From assembly GCA_019973155.2 (NCBI GenBank), contig BPQB01000076.1:1-64000 (forward strand): a stretch of 64,000 bases of DNA, in the 5' to 3' direction. The notes below the pieces were generated by a model. It searched no databases and was not told the DNA's origin. It saw only the letters and a program-made list of their open reading frames with translations. Shown piece by piece: positions 12,736 to 23,474 of this stretch (the stretch's first letter is position 1; each line of letters starts with the position of its first letter). Position numbers and translations under genes: made by a program. The stretch is from Phanerochaete sordida (Eukaryota > Basidiomycota > Agaricomycetes > Polyporales > Phanerochaetaceae).

Positions 12736-13570
12736 CTATGCCCGCTTGTTCGCCTCTGCTTCGACCTTGCCCGCGCCCGCGGCGACCTTCTGCGCGACAT
12801 CGCGCTTCGCGTCGTCCGCCGCCTCCGCCGTCTTCGCCTTGCCGTACCCGACCCAGCTGCCGAGCCACTGGCCCCAGCTCTGCGACTCCGCCTCGACCTT
12901 GTGCGCGGCGTCGGCGGCCGCGCGCTTCGCGTCGCCGTACGTCGCCTCCGCGCGGCGTGTCGCGTCGTTCACTGTCGATGCCGCGGCGTTCTTCGCGGAG
13001 TCGTACGTCTGCGCCGTCTGCGCCTTCACGGCGTCGAGCTTCCCGCGGATGTCAGCAGCAGCAGACCCGGCCTCTGCGCGCGCCTGCTCGAGCTTATCCT
13101 TCGCGGCCGCCTGCGTCGTCGTGTTGAATCACCGAATTCCAAAGCGCACACGCAACACGCACCTTCGTCGCCTCGTACCCCGCCTCCGTCTCGCGCACAG
13201 CGTCGTGCGCAGTCGCCCTGCCCGCGTCCTTCGCCGCCAGCGCCTTGCGCTCGAGCTCCTGCTGGTCCTTGAGCCGCTGCGCGTGCGGGTCGGCCGCGCC
13301 CGGCTGCATGTACCACCAGCCGCCGACGAGCACCGCGGTGCCCGCGACGAGCAGCGCGAGCGTGTTGCTGCCGCCGGCCGCGGGCACGTCGTTCGGCTTT
13401 GGGGCGTCGGTCGGCTTCTGCGGGTCGGGGATCGTCGCGTATGTGCGGCGCTGTGGGCGGGTCAGCGCGGGCTCCTGAGGGTGCGAGAGTGTGCGTACTG
13501 GGAGCGCGGCGGCGCGCGCGGGTGTGCGGGTCGCGGCGGCGAGAGTGCGAGAGGCCTGTGCGCGGATCAT
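12736..13570 (-). CDS. Mitochondrial LEA-like amphipathic-helix protein
   Basis: 260 residues from exons 13570-13163 and 13110-12736, with a clean GTGCGT...GCAG intron. The N-terminus MIRAQASRTLAAATRTPARA is rich in Arg, Ala and Ser without acidic residues, a typical mitochondrial presequence, with a likely processing zone near RRTYAT. One membrane helix follows (NTLALLVAGTAVLVGGWW). The remainder is a long charged Ala/Lys/Glu-rich helix with repeats such as DAKRAAADAAHKVEAE, like late-embryogenesis-abundant proteins. It resembles fungal proteins annotated as calcofluor-white-hypersensitive, a name I recall from comparable sequences. An inner-membrane location with the helical part in one compartment is inferred. 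A role in membrane protection under stress is possible but unproven. Confidence 0.72.
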
Positions 13571-14270
13571 GATGCTTGTTGAGTTTTGTGAGGAGGTGAG
13601 GGGAGGGTGTGGATTTGAGGAGGTGGATTGGGCAGAGTGTGGTGGGAACGCGCCCGCCTCGCCTTTTCATGCCTGCGCGCCATCGCCGATGACGACACTC
13701 GCTCACGCCTAGCCACTGACGTCAACAGACCCCAAACACCCCCCACCAACGCCTTTGTGGCGTACCCATCCGCAAAGCCGACGCCTGCTTCTAGGCCTTA
13801 GTACTCCGAGTCGTTATGCGCAACAGTAAGTAGATATACAGTGTGTTCTTTAGGCTATGCATACAAAATTGGACTACTAGTAGCTTACAACGTCAGTTGA
13901 CGATGCAGTCCCTACTAAAGCGGGTCGAGAATCCGTGAGGCGAAAAGGAAGAATAGCATTTCTCGCGAAAGATAGATTTCCCAAGCATATCTGCGAGACG
14001 TCAGGCTTATTGCGCTATCGGGGGACTTGCTCGTTTAGGGATCGCTCTGGGAGTAAGTGCAGGCGTTTTGCGTGGCCGGAGTCAACCAAGGGTAGCAATG
14101 AGGGATGAAGGCTTCGCACCTTTACATCTCAAGTCAATATGAGTCTAGTACCTGTTATCGCTTCGGCGGCGCTTTCGTTCACGACTGTTCTGCGACCCAG
14201 ACCCTGACAGTGGGGCGACCGCATCTGTGAAGTCTTCCTGCTCTTGCGCCAAGGGCCTAGGAACGCCAAC
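13571..14270. other. Intergenic, lower GC
   Basis: This is the upstream region of the mitochondrial protein gene and the downstream flank of the small ORF at 14271-14879. It is visibly less GC-rich than the flanking coding DNA. No gene, RNA or repeat is recognised. Confidence 0.45.
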
Positions 14271-14879
14271 TCAGCCAGACGCAGGACAGGGGCAACATCC
14301 GACATACGCGTCGAGCATGTGGAACGTCGCGATATGCAGCATCCGCTGCTCGTTGATGATCGCGGGGTTGAACGCACGCGGCGTGCCGACCGCCGCATGC
14401 CACTCGCGGCGCACGTCGGCCGCGTAGCGCACGAGCAGCGCCTCGTTCCCGACGTGCGCGTGCTCGCAGTTCAGCGTCCGGTACATCTCCGCGAGCATGC
14501 GCGCCGCGGCGGGCTCCCAGCCCGCGAGGAGCATGCGCGCGCGGAGGAGGCCGCTCGCGAAGAAGACGTCGTCCCAGCGCAGCGCCTCGTCGCGCAGCGC
14601 GCGCGCGCTCGGCAGCCCGGACGTGGCGCTCGTCTGCGCGCGCGCGTAGTCGACGCCCGCGCGCGTGAAGTACCACAGCTCGACGTACTGCCCCGCCGCG
14701 AGCCGCGCGGTCGCGTACTCGCAGACGTCGTGGAACGGCATGCTGCCCGGCGCGGCCGCGGGGTCTACCGGTGTGCCCTTTGGGTTGGGGCGCAGTGCGC
14801 CGCTGCTGCCCGTGCTCGGTGTCGCCACATCGGGGCCTGCGCCGCGCGAGGTGGCTCTTGCGTCCGCCGAGGAGGCCAT
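14271..14879 (-). CDS. Small intronless ORF of an uncharacterised Agaricomycete family
   Basis: Encodes 202 residues in one frame. After a Ser/Ala/Pro-rich leader comes a compact domain starting MPFHDVCEYATARL, with ELWYFTRAGVDYA, a central segment around LRDEALRWDDVFFASGLL, and HVGNEALLVRYAADVRREWH. I recall domains of this shape, with an xLWYFT motif and a closing xxDWH/EWH helix, as frequent and multi-copy in Agaricomycete genomes, without known function. The strong GC bias of the codons supports real coding sequence. It has no signal peptide or membrane helix. The C-terminal 15 residues after MLDAYVG look unlike the family and could be readthrough of an intron. It might derive from a mobile element, but no element termini are visible. 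Confidence 0.55.
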   Translation of the reverse strand: MASSADARATSRGAGPDVATPSTGSSGALRPNPKGTPVDPAAAPGSMPFHDVCEYATARLAAGQYVELWYFTRAGVDYARAQTSATSGLPSARALRDEALRWDDVFFASGLLRARMLLAGWEPAAARMLAEMYRTLNCEHAHVGNEALLVRYAADVRREWHAAVGTPRAFNPAIINEQRMLHIATFHMLDAYVGCCPCPASG

Positions 14880-16651
14880 GAACGTGCTTGATTGGTCTCT
14901 GGAGAAAATTGCGCGAAATTTCGTGGGCTTCTAGGTCTGTCGCTGGTCGTTCATGAGCTCAGGGTGCGAATGGGAACAGGACAACTGTCGACAGGGGTTC
15001 ATTCCGCGGGGCAGCTGCAGCAACACTGCCGCAATTGGCAAAGGTGGTTCCCTAAGCGCCACATTGGCGCACTGGTGTCCCGGATAGGCAAGTATGAAAA
15101 GTCATCAAGCGGGACAGCTTCTGAGATGGTTGTATCGCACGCGCTGTCCGAGCATCTCATCAGCTGTGCACAGCGACGATGAGGGAACAACGAACGAACC
15201 AGGGTATGATCTTTGTGTTCTCGCGATAGATGGCGTGCTGGCAGGCTGTTTATCTGTCACCAAGGCGAGTAACAACGGCTTCTTTACTTCCGAGCTGCCA
15301 AAGGCCATGCGAACGAAGGCAAGCTAAATCGAATCCGTGGGATGTTGACTTGGCCTGCTGCGACGCGCGCAGGTGACCGGAGTAGCGGACGCCGGAAAAC
15401 TCTTCGAAATGTTCCAAGCTTAGGATGAGAGAAGCAGCGGGAGGCGTTCGCAGCGCGAGCCTGCCTTACGGCCACGCTGTCAGCCTACGGGCACTCGTGA
15501 CCACGGATTGCATTAGGAGACGGGTCTGCACCGTCGGGCACTGCATGCGGGCAACAGAGATAGGAGGTGCCTCGACGTCTGGCAGTGGCATTGGCGAGTG
15601 TCACCCGGAGAATCGGTAGCTAAGAGGGACCGAGACCGATATAGCTCGGAGGCAGCACACAGGGACGCTGGAAAAGATGATTGAGGGAACCAGCTACGAG
15701 CGTGATGAGCTGGAAATGGACCACGCTGCGTCCTCATGTCCGCACGAGCAGACGCCTGCCGCCCGGTCGCTGCTGTGACGGATGTCGTCTGGCCACGACG
15801 ACGGTGCGTTTCAGGGTTCGTGACGACAGCGCGGCGGGGACGATGCGGGGCGTGCGGGGTCAGGTACTCGCGCACGGGGCTGGCCGCGATAGGAGGTCCG
15901 GGAGACACGTTCTGTAGCGAGAGGCATCGCATCCGAAGAGGGCGGAGGGGGCTGGGAACGGGAGGGCGCAACGCTCTGTTGCCGTATCACCCATGCGGTA
16001 CGCCTCCAGAGTCGCCCTGGACAAAAGACATCGGCAGAACAGGCGGTATCATTGAACGCTATTTCGCACACAGCCTCGGGTGTTGGCGTTGTGGATGCGG
16101 TAGTACGAGGCGAGAAAAAAAGGCGTAGATGTTACCGATAATTTGTAGAGTGCCACGGGTGTGGTCTGGCAGCCGTTAGAAGACCGGTTGGGTGGCGAAA
16201 TGGGAGTCGAGGGGAGGAGGACAGAGTGGGAGAGCCGGGGTCAGAGCGGTATGATTAGATTGGGCGTCGCCGGCGTTTGCCGGACTCGAGACGATTCTAG
16301 CCGCCGTGGGCTCTCGGCTTCCCTTTCGTCCACCTCTCTCCTCGTTGTGGAGGCCTTCGCTTCTGACGTCCACAACGTCCACCGCAGCGTGCTCGCCGTC
16401 GCCGCTGCCCTCAACGGACCACCGACCGCCGCGCACCCCGTCGCCGGCACCCCTCGCAGCGCTTTCTTGCCTGCTGTCGCACTAGCTGGGCCTGAACAGG
16501 AACTAGCAGCGGAGGCGTCACCCCTCCGACTTCACCGACCCCAGCCTCCACCGCATTGGGGCCCCTGCCTCCCTGCCGACTGGCTGTTCGCCCGGTATAT
16601 GTTCTCCCAGCCAGCCTGCCGCTGAACCTTTGATCGCTGCGACCTGCACCC
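14880..16651. other. Intergenic, divergent promoters
   Basis: 1.8 kb between the minus-strand small ORF and the ankyrin gene. The end nearest the ankyrin gene (16300-16640) is pyrimidine-rich on the plus strand, as common just upstream of fungal starts. No gene or repeat is recognised in the middle. Confidence 0.4.
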
Positions 16652-19600
16652 ATGCCCGGAACATCGAGAACACAGAGGGCCGAGGCGAAGTACAACGTAG
16701 TCTTCGACTGTGAGTCCCGCCGCAGTTTGCGCCTCCCTGTATGCCGACCCGTTGGCGTTTCCAGACCCGAACCTGGGCTTGCATACAGCCGCAGCGTCCG
16801 GCAACCTCGGTCTGGTCAAGTATGCCCTGGATCACGGGCAGCCCGTCAATTCTGCGCTTGACGGTGTCCTGCCCCTGCACGCAGCCTCGTTTGGAGGAAG
16901 CGATCTCGTCGTGAGGCTGCTGATCGAGTATGGCGCGGACGTCAACGCTCCGAGGTATGCACGCGCCACCGATGCTTTCATTCAATATGTCACTCATGAC
17001 CCCAACAGGCTCCCTCGTCGGTACTCGACCGACAAGCACCGCGGCAGCACCCCGCCGCTTGTTATCACTGGCGCCTCCGGCTCGACTTCCCTACACTTCG
17101 CCTGCATGCATGGCCACATGACCGTTATCCTTACCCTGCTCCTCCATGGCGCGCATCCTGACAGGACAGACAAGCATGGCATGACTCCTGAGATGATCGC
17201 CCGCCAGAACGGCTACACCGATTGCGCAGATGTCCTCCAGCAGTGGGCGCAGAACCGGGATCGCGATCTCCGGGAACGAGACGTCCTCACGCCGCACCCC
17301 GCCGAAGACCATGCCTACAGAGAAGAGAAGTCCCACAACTACTGCGGGCGGTTGGACTGCCTGGAATGCGCTACCAGGAAGAGGATACGAGTCAAGCGTT
17401 CCATTGATAACGCTTTCCATATGCTGCGTCATACCTCGTCCAGCCACTCTGCGGCGAACACTCCCCCTCACTCTGCCAGCGCCCTATCAGCCTCGAACTC
17501 TATGCAACCGCCGTCCCCTACAGATCGGCCATTCGGGGAATACACGTTCTATCCTGTCTCGGATAGCGCGACTGACGACCTGCCGCCTCGCCGCCCATCC
17601 CTGCCTCAGGTGCTCGAGGTCCCACATATCGTCACGACCCCCAACCGCAGCAGGAGGCCATCTAATCTCTCAGGTACTAGCTCGCATCGTCCACGATCCG
17701 CAGGCTCTGACGCGGATCAATGCGCCGGCCAACGAGTGAAGGGCAAGATCTCGCTGCTGAACATCTTCAAGAGGGGCACAGAGGGAACTCCCGACAGCAC
17801 TTCGCCATCCAGTTCGGCAGTTACCTCGGCCTCACAGTCTCCTTCCGCGCCCTCGGCACTAGCGATCTCGGCCCTGACTAGCCGTTCAAGTGACGGCCTT
17901 GCGCCGTCACCAACTGATGCTTCCCCCGCTGGCCCCTCTGCCGGCAACCAGTTACACTCCCTCATGCTTGGCGAGACGTCGTCCTCGGCTCAGTCGATCC
18001 CAGAACCCCGCAAGATGCCTTCGCGTGGGAGCCTCCGCAGCGTCGCTATCGTTAACGAAGCACTCGAGAAGGCCAGTCCATCAACGCGACCTGGCATTCT
18101 GCGCGCGGTTCATGGCCGCTCTTCGTCCTCGACCCAGTCCGTGCCCAGCGACTCAAGCCGTACTGGGTCCGGGCCCCCGTCCGTGAGAGCGCTGCGATTC
18201 GACCCGAACTCCCATGGTGCGGCGTCGGGCACGCGGCGGCCGGAGTCGCGCGCTCGCGCTTCCCGGACCGAGAGTCGCAGCCCCAGCCGCACGAGGGGCC
18301 GCGGCTCCTTCAACTCCGTGCGCTCGCACAGCCCGTCGTCTGCGTGGGGCATGCGCTTCGAGAACGAGCCCGAGCACATGGGCGCGCCGTCGCCAGCCGC
18401 CGGCGACGGCTACATCGAGGAGGAGGAGGAGGAGGAGTATGGCGGGCCCGTCGAGCCGCAGGTCGGCGTGAACGAGCTGGACATGCGCCTCCAGGACCTG
18501 AACGCACACAAGTCCAGGCGGATGTCCATCGAGTCGCGGGCGTCTGACCTCGACTCGCAGGACACCGTCAATCACATCTTCGACTGCCCGTTCAGCATCC
18601 ACTACCCTCCGCCCGAAGAGGACGACGAGATCTCCGCGCTTCGGTCGCACAGAGCCAGCCTCGACAGCCGCGTCCGGGGCAACTCGATGAGCAGCATGAT
18701 CACCGACAGCAGTGGCTACCCGAGCAGCAGCGTCCCGACGCCGGCGTTGCAGCAGTCGAACCTCCCCACGCCGTACGTCGTTTCCCCCACCGTGGGGCAG
18801 ACTGAGCTGCCTTCTCCCGGCGAAGCCCTGTCGGAGAAGAAGGACCCGGCCGTCGTGTCCGTCACGCCTGCCTCGCCGGCGAAGCGTGTGCGCGGCCCGC
18901 TCGACATCGACATCCGTTCGATCTCCTCGCACGCGCAGGCCGAGGCGCTCGTGCAGCGCACCCAGCAGCGCATCCTCGTCGGCGCGGAGTCGTCCGACGA
19001 GGAAGACGGCAAGACGTTCGGCATCGCCCTCAACGACGGGCACACGCCGCTGAGCGCGAAGCTCGCGGCGCTCGGCGAGAGCCTCGCCATCGAGCGCAAG
19101 TTCAAGGAAGACGAAGACAAGAAGCGGCGGCGCAGCCTCGTCATGGAGCCGATCTCGGAGCAGATTTTTGCCAACGAGGTGCCCGGCGTGCAGCGGAAGC
19201 TCAGCCTGCAGGAGCGGGCGCACAGCGACCCTGCGACCAGGCTGAGGAGGCCGCATACCGCTGATGGTGAACGTGAGTCTTATCTATTTTTCGCTCCTGG
19301 CGCAAATGTGCTGATTGATGGCTCCAGCACACACCGAGTCCCCAACCAAGTTCTTGTCGCCCAAGCCGTCCAAAACCAACCTCCTGTCTGTTTCAGACCC
19401 TGACCGCCGTGGCAAGCTGCTCACGGTGCCCGGCATGTCGAGCTCCTCGACCTTCCCGACGCCGCACGCCCGCTCGGACTCGCTGCCCATCGAGCGGCCC
19501 TTCATCCCGCGCTCGCGCACGCCGGACCCCGACAGCTCGTGGACGTCGTCGACGGTCACCGGCGGCTTCGGCACGCCGCTCACGCGCTACCCGACGTGCC

Positions 19601-19797
19601 CCGCCGAGGACCTCCCGCGCAACGACCTGCTCACGAAGCAGGAGCGCCAGGCCGCGCGCGCGCAGAAGCTCGCGAAGATGGGCTTCTCGTCGTCCGGCAC
19701 GGACACCTGGAAGGAGTCCCCCGCGTACGCGCGCAACCAGCGCCAGCATAGATTCGGGCTCAAGACGCTCGTGCAGTCCCTCACCGGGCGCGCGTGA
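16652..19797 (+). CDS. Ankyrin-repeat protein with long disordered tail
   Basis: About 993 residues from exons 16652-16709, 16765-16954, 17009-19272 and 19328-19797. The second intron is 54 bases and stop-free, so it is easily mistaken for exon; removing it joins VNAPR to LPRR. Residues about 20-200 carry roughly four ankyrin repeats: LGLHTAAASGNLGLVKYAL, LPLHAASFGGSDLVVRLLIE, TSLHFACMHGHMTVILTLLL and MTPEMIARQNGYTDCADVL. A short Cys pair (CGRLDCLEC) follows. The remaining 750 or so residues are Ser/Pro-rich with an acidic run of eight Glu (about 18416-18437), and probably disordered with many phosphorylation sites. There is no membrane helix. A scaffold or signalling adaptor role is a guess from the ankyrin fold. 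Confidence 0.85.
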
Positions 19798-21018
19798 GCC
19801 GCCCGCCCGCGCTGGCCACCCACCCACATCCTGTAGCACCCCCGCGCCCATCCGGTTAAGTTATCCTGCGCTCACCATGCGACGCCCTGCGGACGTCCGC
19901 ACACCCACTCACGCTCGCTCTCGCCGCTTCTCGTGTGCCCCCTGCTGTCCGTCTCGTGCTCACCTCCTGTTCTGGGCCCGCTCATTCTTGTACTCCGCCG
20001 GCCCCGCCGCCTCTGGTCCGGCGCCGGCGCCCCTCCCTGTCGTTTCGTTATGGATTGTTACCCCCGGGTGTGTTCTGTTTATTCCTGTCGCCGCGTGTAC
20101 GTGTTATTTTTATAGGATCTGGGCCCGACTTCCATTCGCTGTTTACTTATTTGTGGCCGCTCTTCGCATCCCCCCCATCTGTTTCCGCACCGCATAACAC
20201 AAGTCTGTACTTCTACATGTGTATTCTGTCTCCGCTGTTGTACATAAGGGAAGATCATATCATCATCGTCCGTCGCTATCTCCTGCATGCTGTGCTCGAT
20301 GGTCAGGTCGGTCAGGACCAGATATTGATTCAGATGATTGGGCGGGGAAGATGGGGCAAGCGACGGCAAGTATCTGGGAAGCGCCTATCAAGAATGACTC
20401 TTATCCCCAGCCAACACCTATGACCGGGCTAGGTTGCTGGACAGTCATTTTCCATGTTATGCAGAGGTTCTGCGACTTTTCAATGCTCTCAGTCCAGGCG
20501 AAGGTAATGAGAAGTGTTCCAGACAAGCTATCCTTGGTGGTCACAGCAAATGACCAATCTCTGACAGACTGGATGCTATCAATAGGCGTTGAAGACTCTC
20601 GCAAGTCTTTACTCATGAAATTTTGAAATCTGTGCAGTATGTATGCTTATAGAACTTTGGCAGTCACGATTGCTTACTGTCGACGCCGACTGGACACGAC
20701 GTTCAGCCGTGAGGGTGCCTCACGGTCCGCGAGGATTCAGCCGGTCCTGCCAGGAGACTTCCTCCTGCTTCGCGAAGTCATATGGCATCGCATCTGGTGC
20801 TGAAGCCTGTCCAAACAGACCTCGAGCATATATGCATGTGCCCGGAGAATTGCCGTGAACCACCTTCTGCGGGTATATGCTGGCGTCACATGTATGTGCA
20901 TCCCCGTTCGTTCGTGTGGTACTGGAACGTTGGAGCTCACTTCTCGAAGTAGCCAGGGACGCGATATATACACGCCAAGGCCCGCCATGCACCGCTCCGA
21001 TCTGCGTGTGCACGAACC
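19798..21018. other. Intergenic between tandem plus-strand genes
   Basis: The first part is T- and C-rich 3' flank of the ankyrin gene. A TATA-like run (tatata) at 20965-20970 lies about 50 bases before the GH79 start and could be its core promoter. No other gene is seen. Confidence 0.4.
20965..20970 (+). promoter_or_regulatory. Candidate TATA box of the GH79 gene
   Basis: tatata lies about 50 bases upstream of the start at 21019, a distance compatible with a short 5' leader. It is a candidate only; no other core element is obvious. Confidence 0.3.
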
Positions 21019-23101
21019 ATGGCGAGCAAGAATCGCGTCCTCCGGCTGCTCAGCGGGCTGCTCTCGGTCTCGCTCTGCCGCGCCATCGCCATCCCGTCGA
21101 GCGCCCCAGCCTCCGCTGCGCCCCTCGATCCGTCGCTGCTGAGCGTGTCGCTCGAGTTCTTCGCATTCCCGGGGTACACCGCGCTGCCCGCGACAGCGAA
21201 CTGCCTCGCGAACCTCGCCGCGCTGCGCGGTGCGCCGCCCGCGGTGCGCATCGGCGGCACGACCCAGTGCGTGCCCTTCCTCCGTGACGACGTGCAGTGC
21301 TGACGGGGCGGCAGGGACCGCGCGACGTTCTTCCCGGGCCTCAACGAGGCCGTGAACTACACGGTGGCGTCGCCCGCGGACGCGCCGGACTCGCTCATGT
21401 TCGGGCCGCCGTTCATGCAGCTCGCGGCGCAGCTCCCGGGCGAGGTCACGCTGGGGCTGAACCGGCAGCTCGACAACCAGAGCGCGAGCCTCGCGGCGGC
21501 GGTGCTCGCGAAGCAGACGATGCCGAACCTGTTTGCGTTCGAGCTGGGGAACGAGCCCGAATGTGCGTGGCTATCTGTGATGCCCGCGCGTGTGCTGAGC
21601 CGCGCGCAGTCTACGCGAGCAACTCGCCTATCATCGTCGCGGGCGGCCAGGGCTGGAGCCAGAGCGTGGACGCGGCGAGCCAGAAGAGCTGGTTCGAGAC
21701 CTTTTCGCGCTCCGTGAGTGTAGCTCCTCCCGCACGCGCGCCGGCGGCTGACGCGGCGCAGGTGGGCAGCGTGTTCCAGGGCGCGGTGACGCTGTCGTGG
21801 AGCGCAGGCGAGACGCTGACGCTGCTGGGCACGGACGGCGCGGCGCTGCTCAAGTCGCTCTCGCGGCACTCGTACCCGCAGTCGGCGTGCGGGGGCGCCG
21901 CGACGAACCTGCCGAGCCTGATGAGCCATTCGTGCGTGTGGGGGTGCGCGCGCAAACGCGTTTCTGACACGCGCCGCGCAGGGGCATCGTGTCGTATACG
22001 CGACAGTACCGCTCCGAGGCGGCGCAGGCGCACGCCGCCGGGATCAAGTACTTTCTTGGCGAGACAAATTCAGGTGCGTAGCGCGTCGTGCGGTTGTGTG
22101 CCTGTGACGCTGACCCTATCGCTAGCGACGTGCGGTGGCGGCGGAATTAGCCCTGTGAGTGCTGCGCTTTCATATTCTCGTCGAAGGCCGCGGGAAATGG
22201 GCTCGCGGATGGTGCGCCTGCTTGCCTGATTTAGGCATGCGCCCTCCCACTTGGAGCTGGTGGGCGTCTGCCGTGTCAGGCGACGTGCAGCGTTGCCGAA
22301 GACCGCAGCTCGACGGGCACGAGACCTTCTCGCGCAATGCGCAGATCGAGCTCGACGACGACGCTGGCGGACCTGAAGGGTGCTGCTCGAAACGCTTGAA
22401 ATTGCTCTGATTCCCCGAGGCGGCGCCGACAGAGTTCAATTTCGCCCAACGGAGTTCGGGCTGCCCAAGTAATATATCCACGCGTACTGACAGCGCCGGC
22501 AGACATTCGGGGCGGCGCTTTGGATCGTAGACTACGTCCTCCAGGGCGCATTGAACGGCGTCGATCGGCTGTACTTCCATCAGGGCACTATATCGAACTG
22601 CGTGAGTATGCGAACCTGGCCCTCCCGCGGTCCTTGCGCTGACAACGGAGCCCACAGGCGTATTGTTTCTGGGGCCAGACCTCGGTCTTCGCTCCATACT
22701 ACGGCGCGGCGTTTGTGTCCGAGTTCTTGGGGAGCGATGGAGCGACACTGGCGATGCTGGATGACGGCACGGGCGCGATCGCCGCCTACGCGGTGTTCAA
22801 CACAGCTGGCAGGCCCGTGCGGGTGCTAGTGATCAACTCGAGCTATTACTCAGGCACGGGCACGCGCGCGACGTCGGCGGTGGTGCTGAGCGGTCTCAGC
22901 GCGGGCACGACGACAGCGCAAGCGAAGCGGATGACGGCGCCTAGCGCACCAGCTACCTCTGGGGTGACGATCGGCGGGAGCGCGTCCTTCACGGGGGCGT
23001 GCACGCGGAGCGGGACGCAGGCAATGGAGAGCGTTGCGGTGAGCGGAGGGAGCGCAACGGTTTCAGTGAGGGCATCTGAAGCGTTGATTGTGTTCGTATG
23101 A
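21019..23101 (+). CDS. Secreted GH79 beta-glucuronidase-like glycoside hydrolase
   Basis: 477 residues from exons 21019-21266, 21315-21562, 21610-21713, 21762-21931, 21982-22073, 22126-22154, 22503-22601 and 22658-23101. All joins keep frame. The N-terminus (LLSGLLSVSLCRAIA) is a signal peptide. GH79 landmarks are present: RIGGTTQ, TLGLNRQLDN, the acid/base Glu163 in ELGNEPE, the nucleophile Glu284 in LGETNSATCGGGG, and YCFWGQTSVFAPYYGA. The C-terminus is a beta-sandwich-like domain rich in Ser/Thr/Gly. Family members release glucuronic acid residues from glycans such as arabinogalactan proteins or heparan-like chains (known); the exact substrate cannot be told. Six introns are about 47-57 bases; the one at 22155-22502 is about 348. 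Confidence 0.87.
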
Positions 23102-23474
23102 TCGCCGTAACCAACCTTATCTGCGAGTTTCGAGATCGGTCAGGGGGAGCTGCTAAACTCCTGAGCTCGAGATTGGTGGAAGACGAGGAGGAGCGGAGGC
23201 TGCCCGCCCTTGACTAAGCTGGGTAAGGCAGCGCCGAGAGCTTACGGTGGCCTCATGCCGGCGTCCAGATCTCAATTCGCTTGAGGGGCTGACGTTCTCT
23301 GGACAAATGCGTCCGTCTATCCGGCGGCAGCAGCCAGCCTCTGATCAAAGGCTAACGCGAGGGAATCTCGTTCAAAGTTTCGCGCGCCGCGCACCTTGAC
23401 TCCTTTCCACGAGTTTGCGCTCTCCTCTCACGTCCTCGCCGTTGTTTGACACAACGTCTTCGCTTCTCTGCACG
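23102..23474. other. Intergenic, upstream of transcription factor
   Basis: Short interval between the GH79 stop and the regulator start. It should contain the GH79 terminator and the regulator promoter. No distinct element is recognised. Confidence 0.4.

Noticed and set aside
18153..19256. 367-codon minus-strand open frame opposite the ankyrin gene
   Set aside because: Shadow of the coding strand; Arg/Ala-rich translation with no recognisable domain.
21267..21314. Apparent premature stop (TGA near 21301) in the GH79 gene, suggesting a pseudogene
   Set aside because: The stop lies inside a 48-base GT-AG intron; removing it restores GGTTQDRATF and full family sequence.
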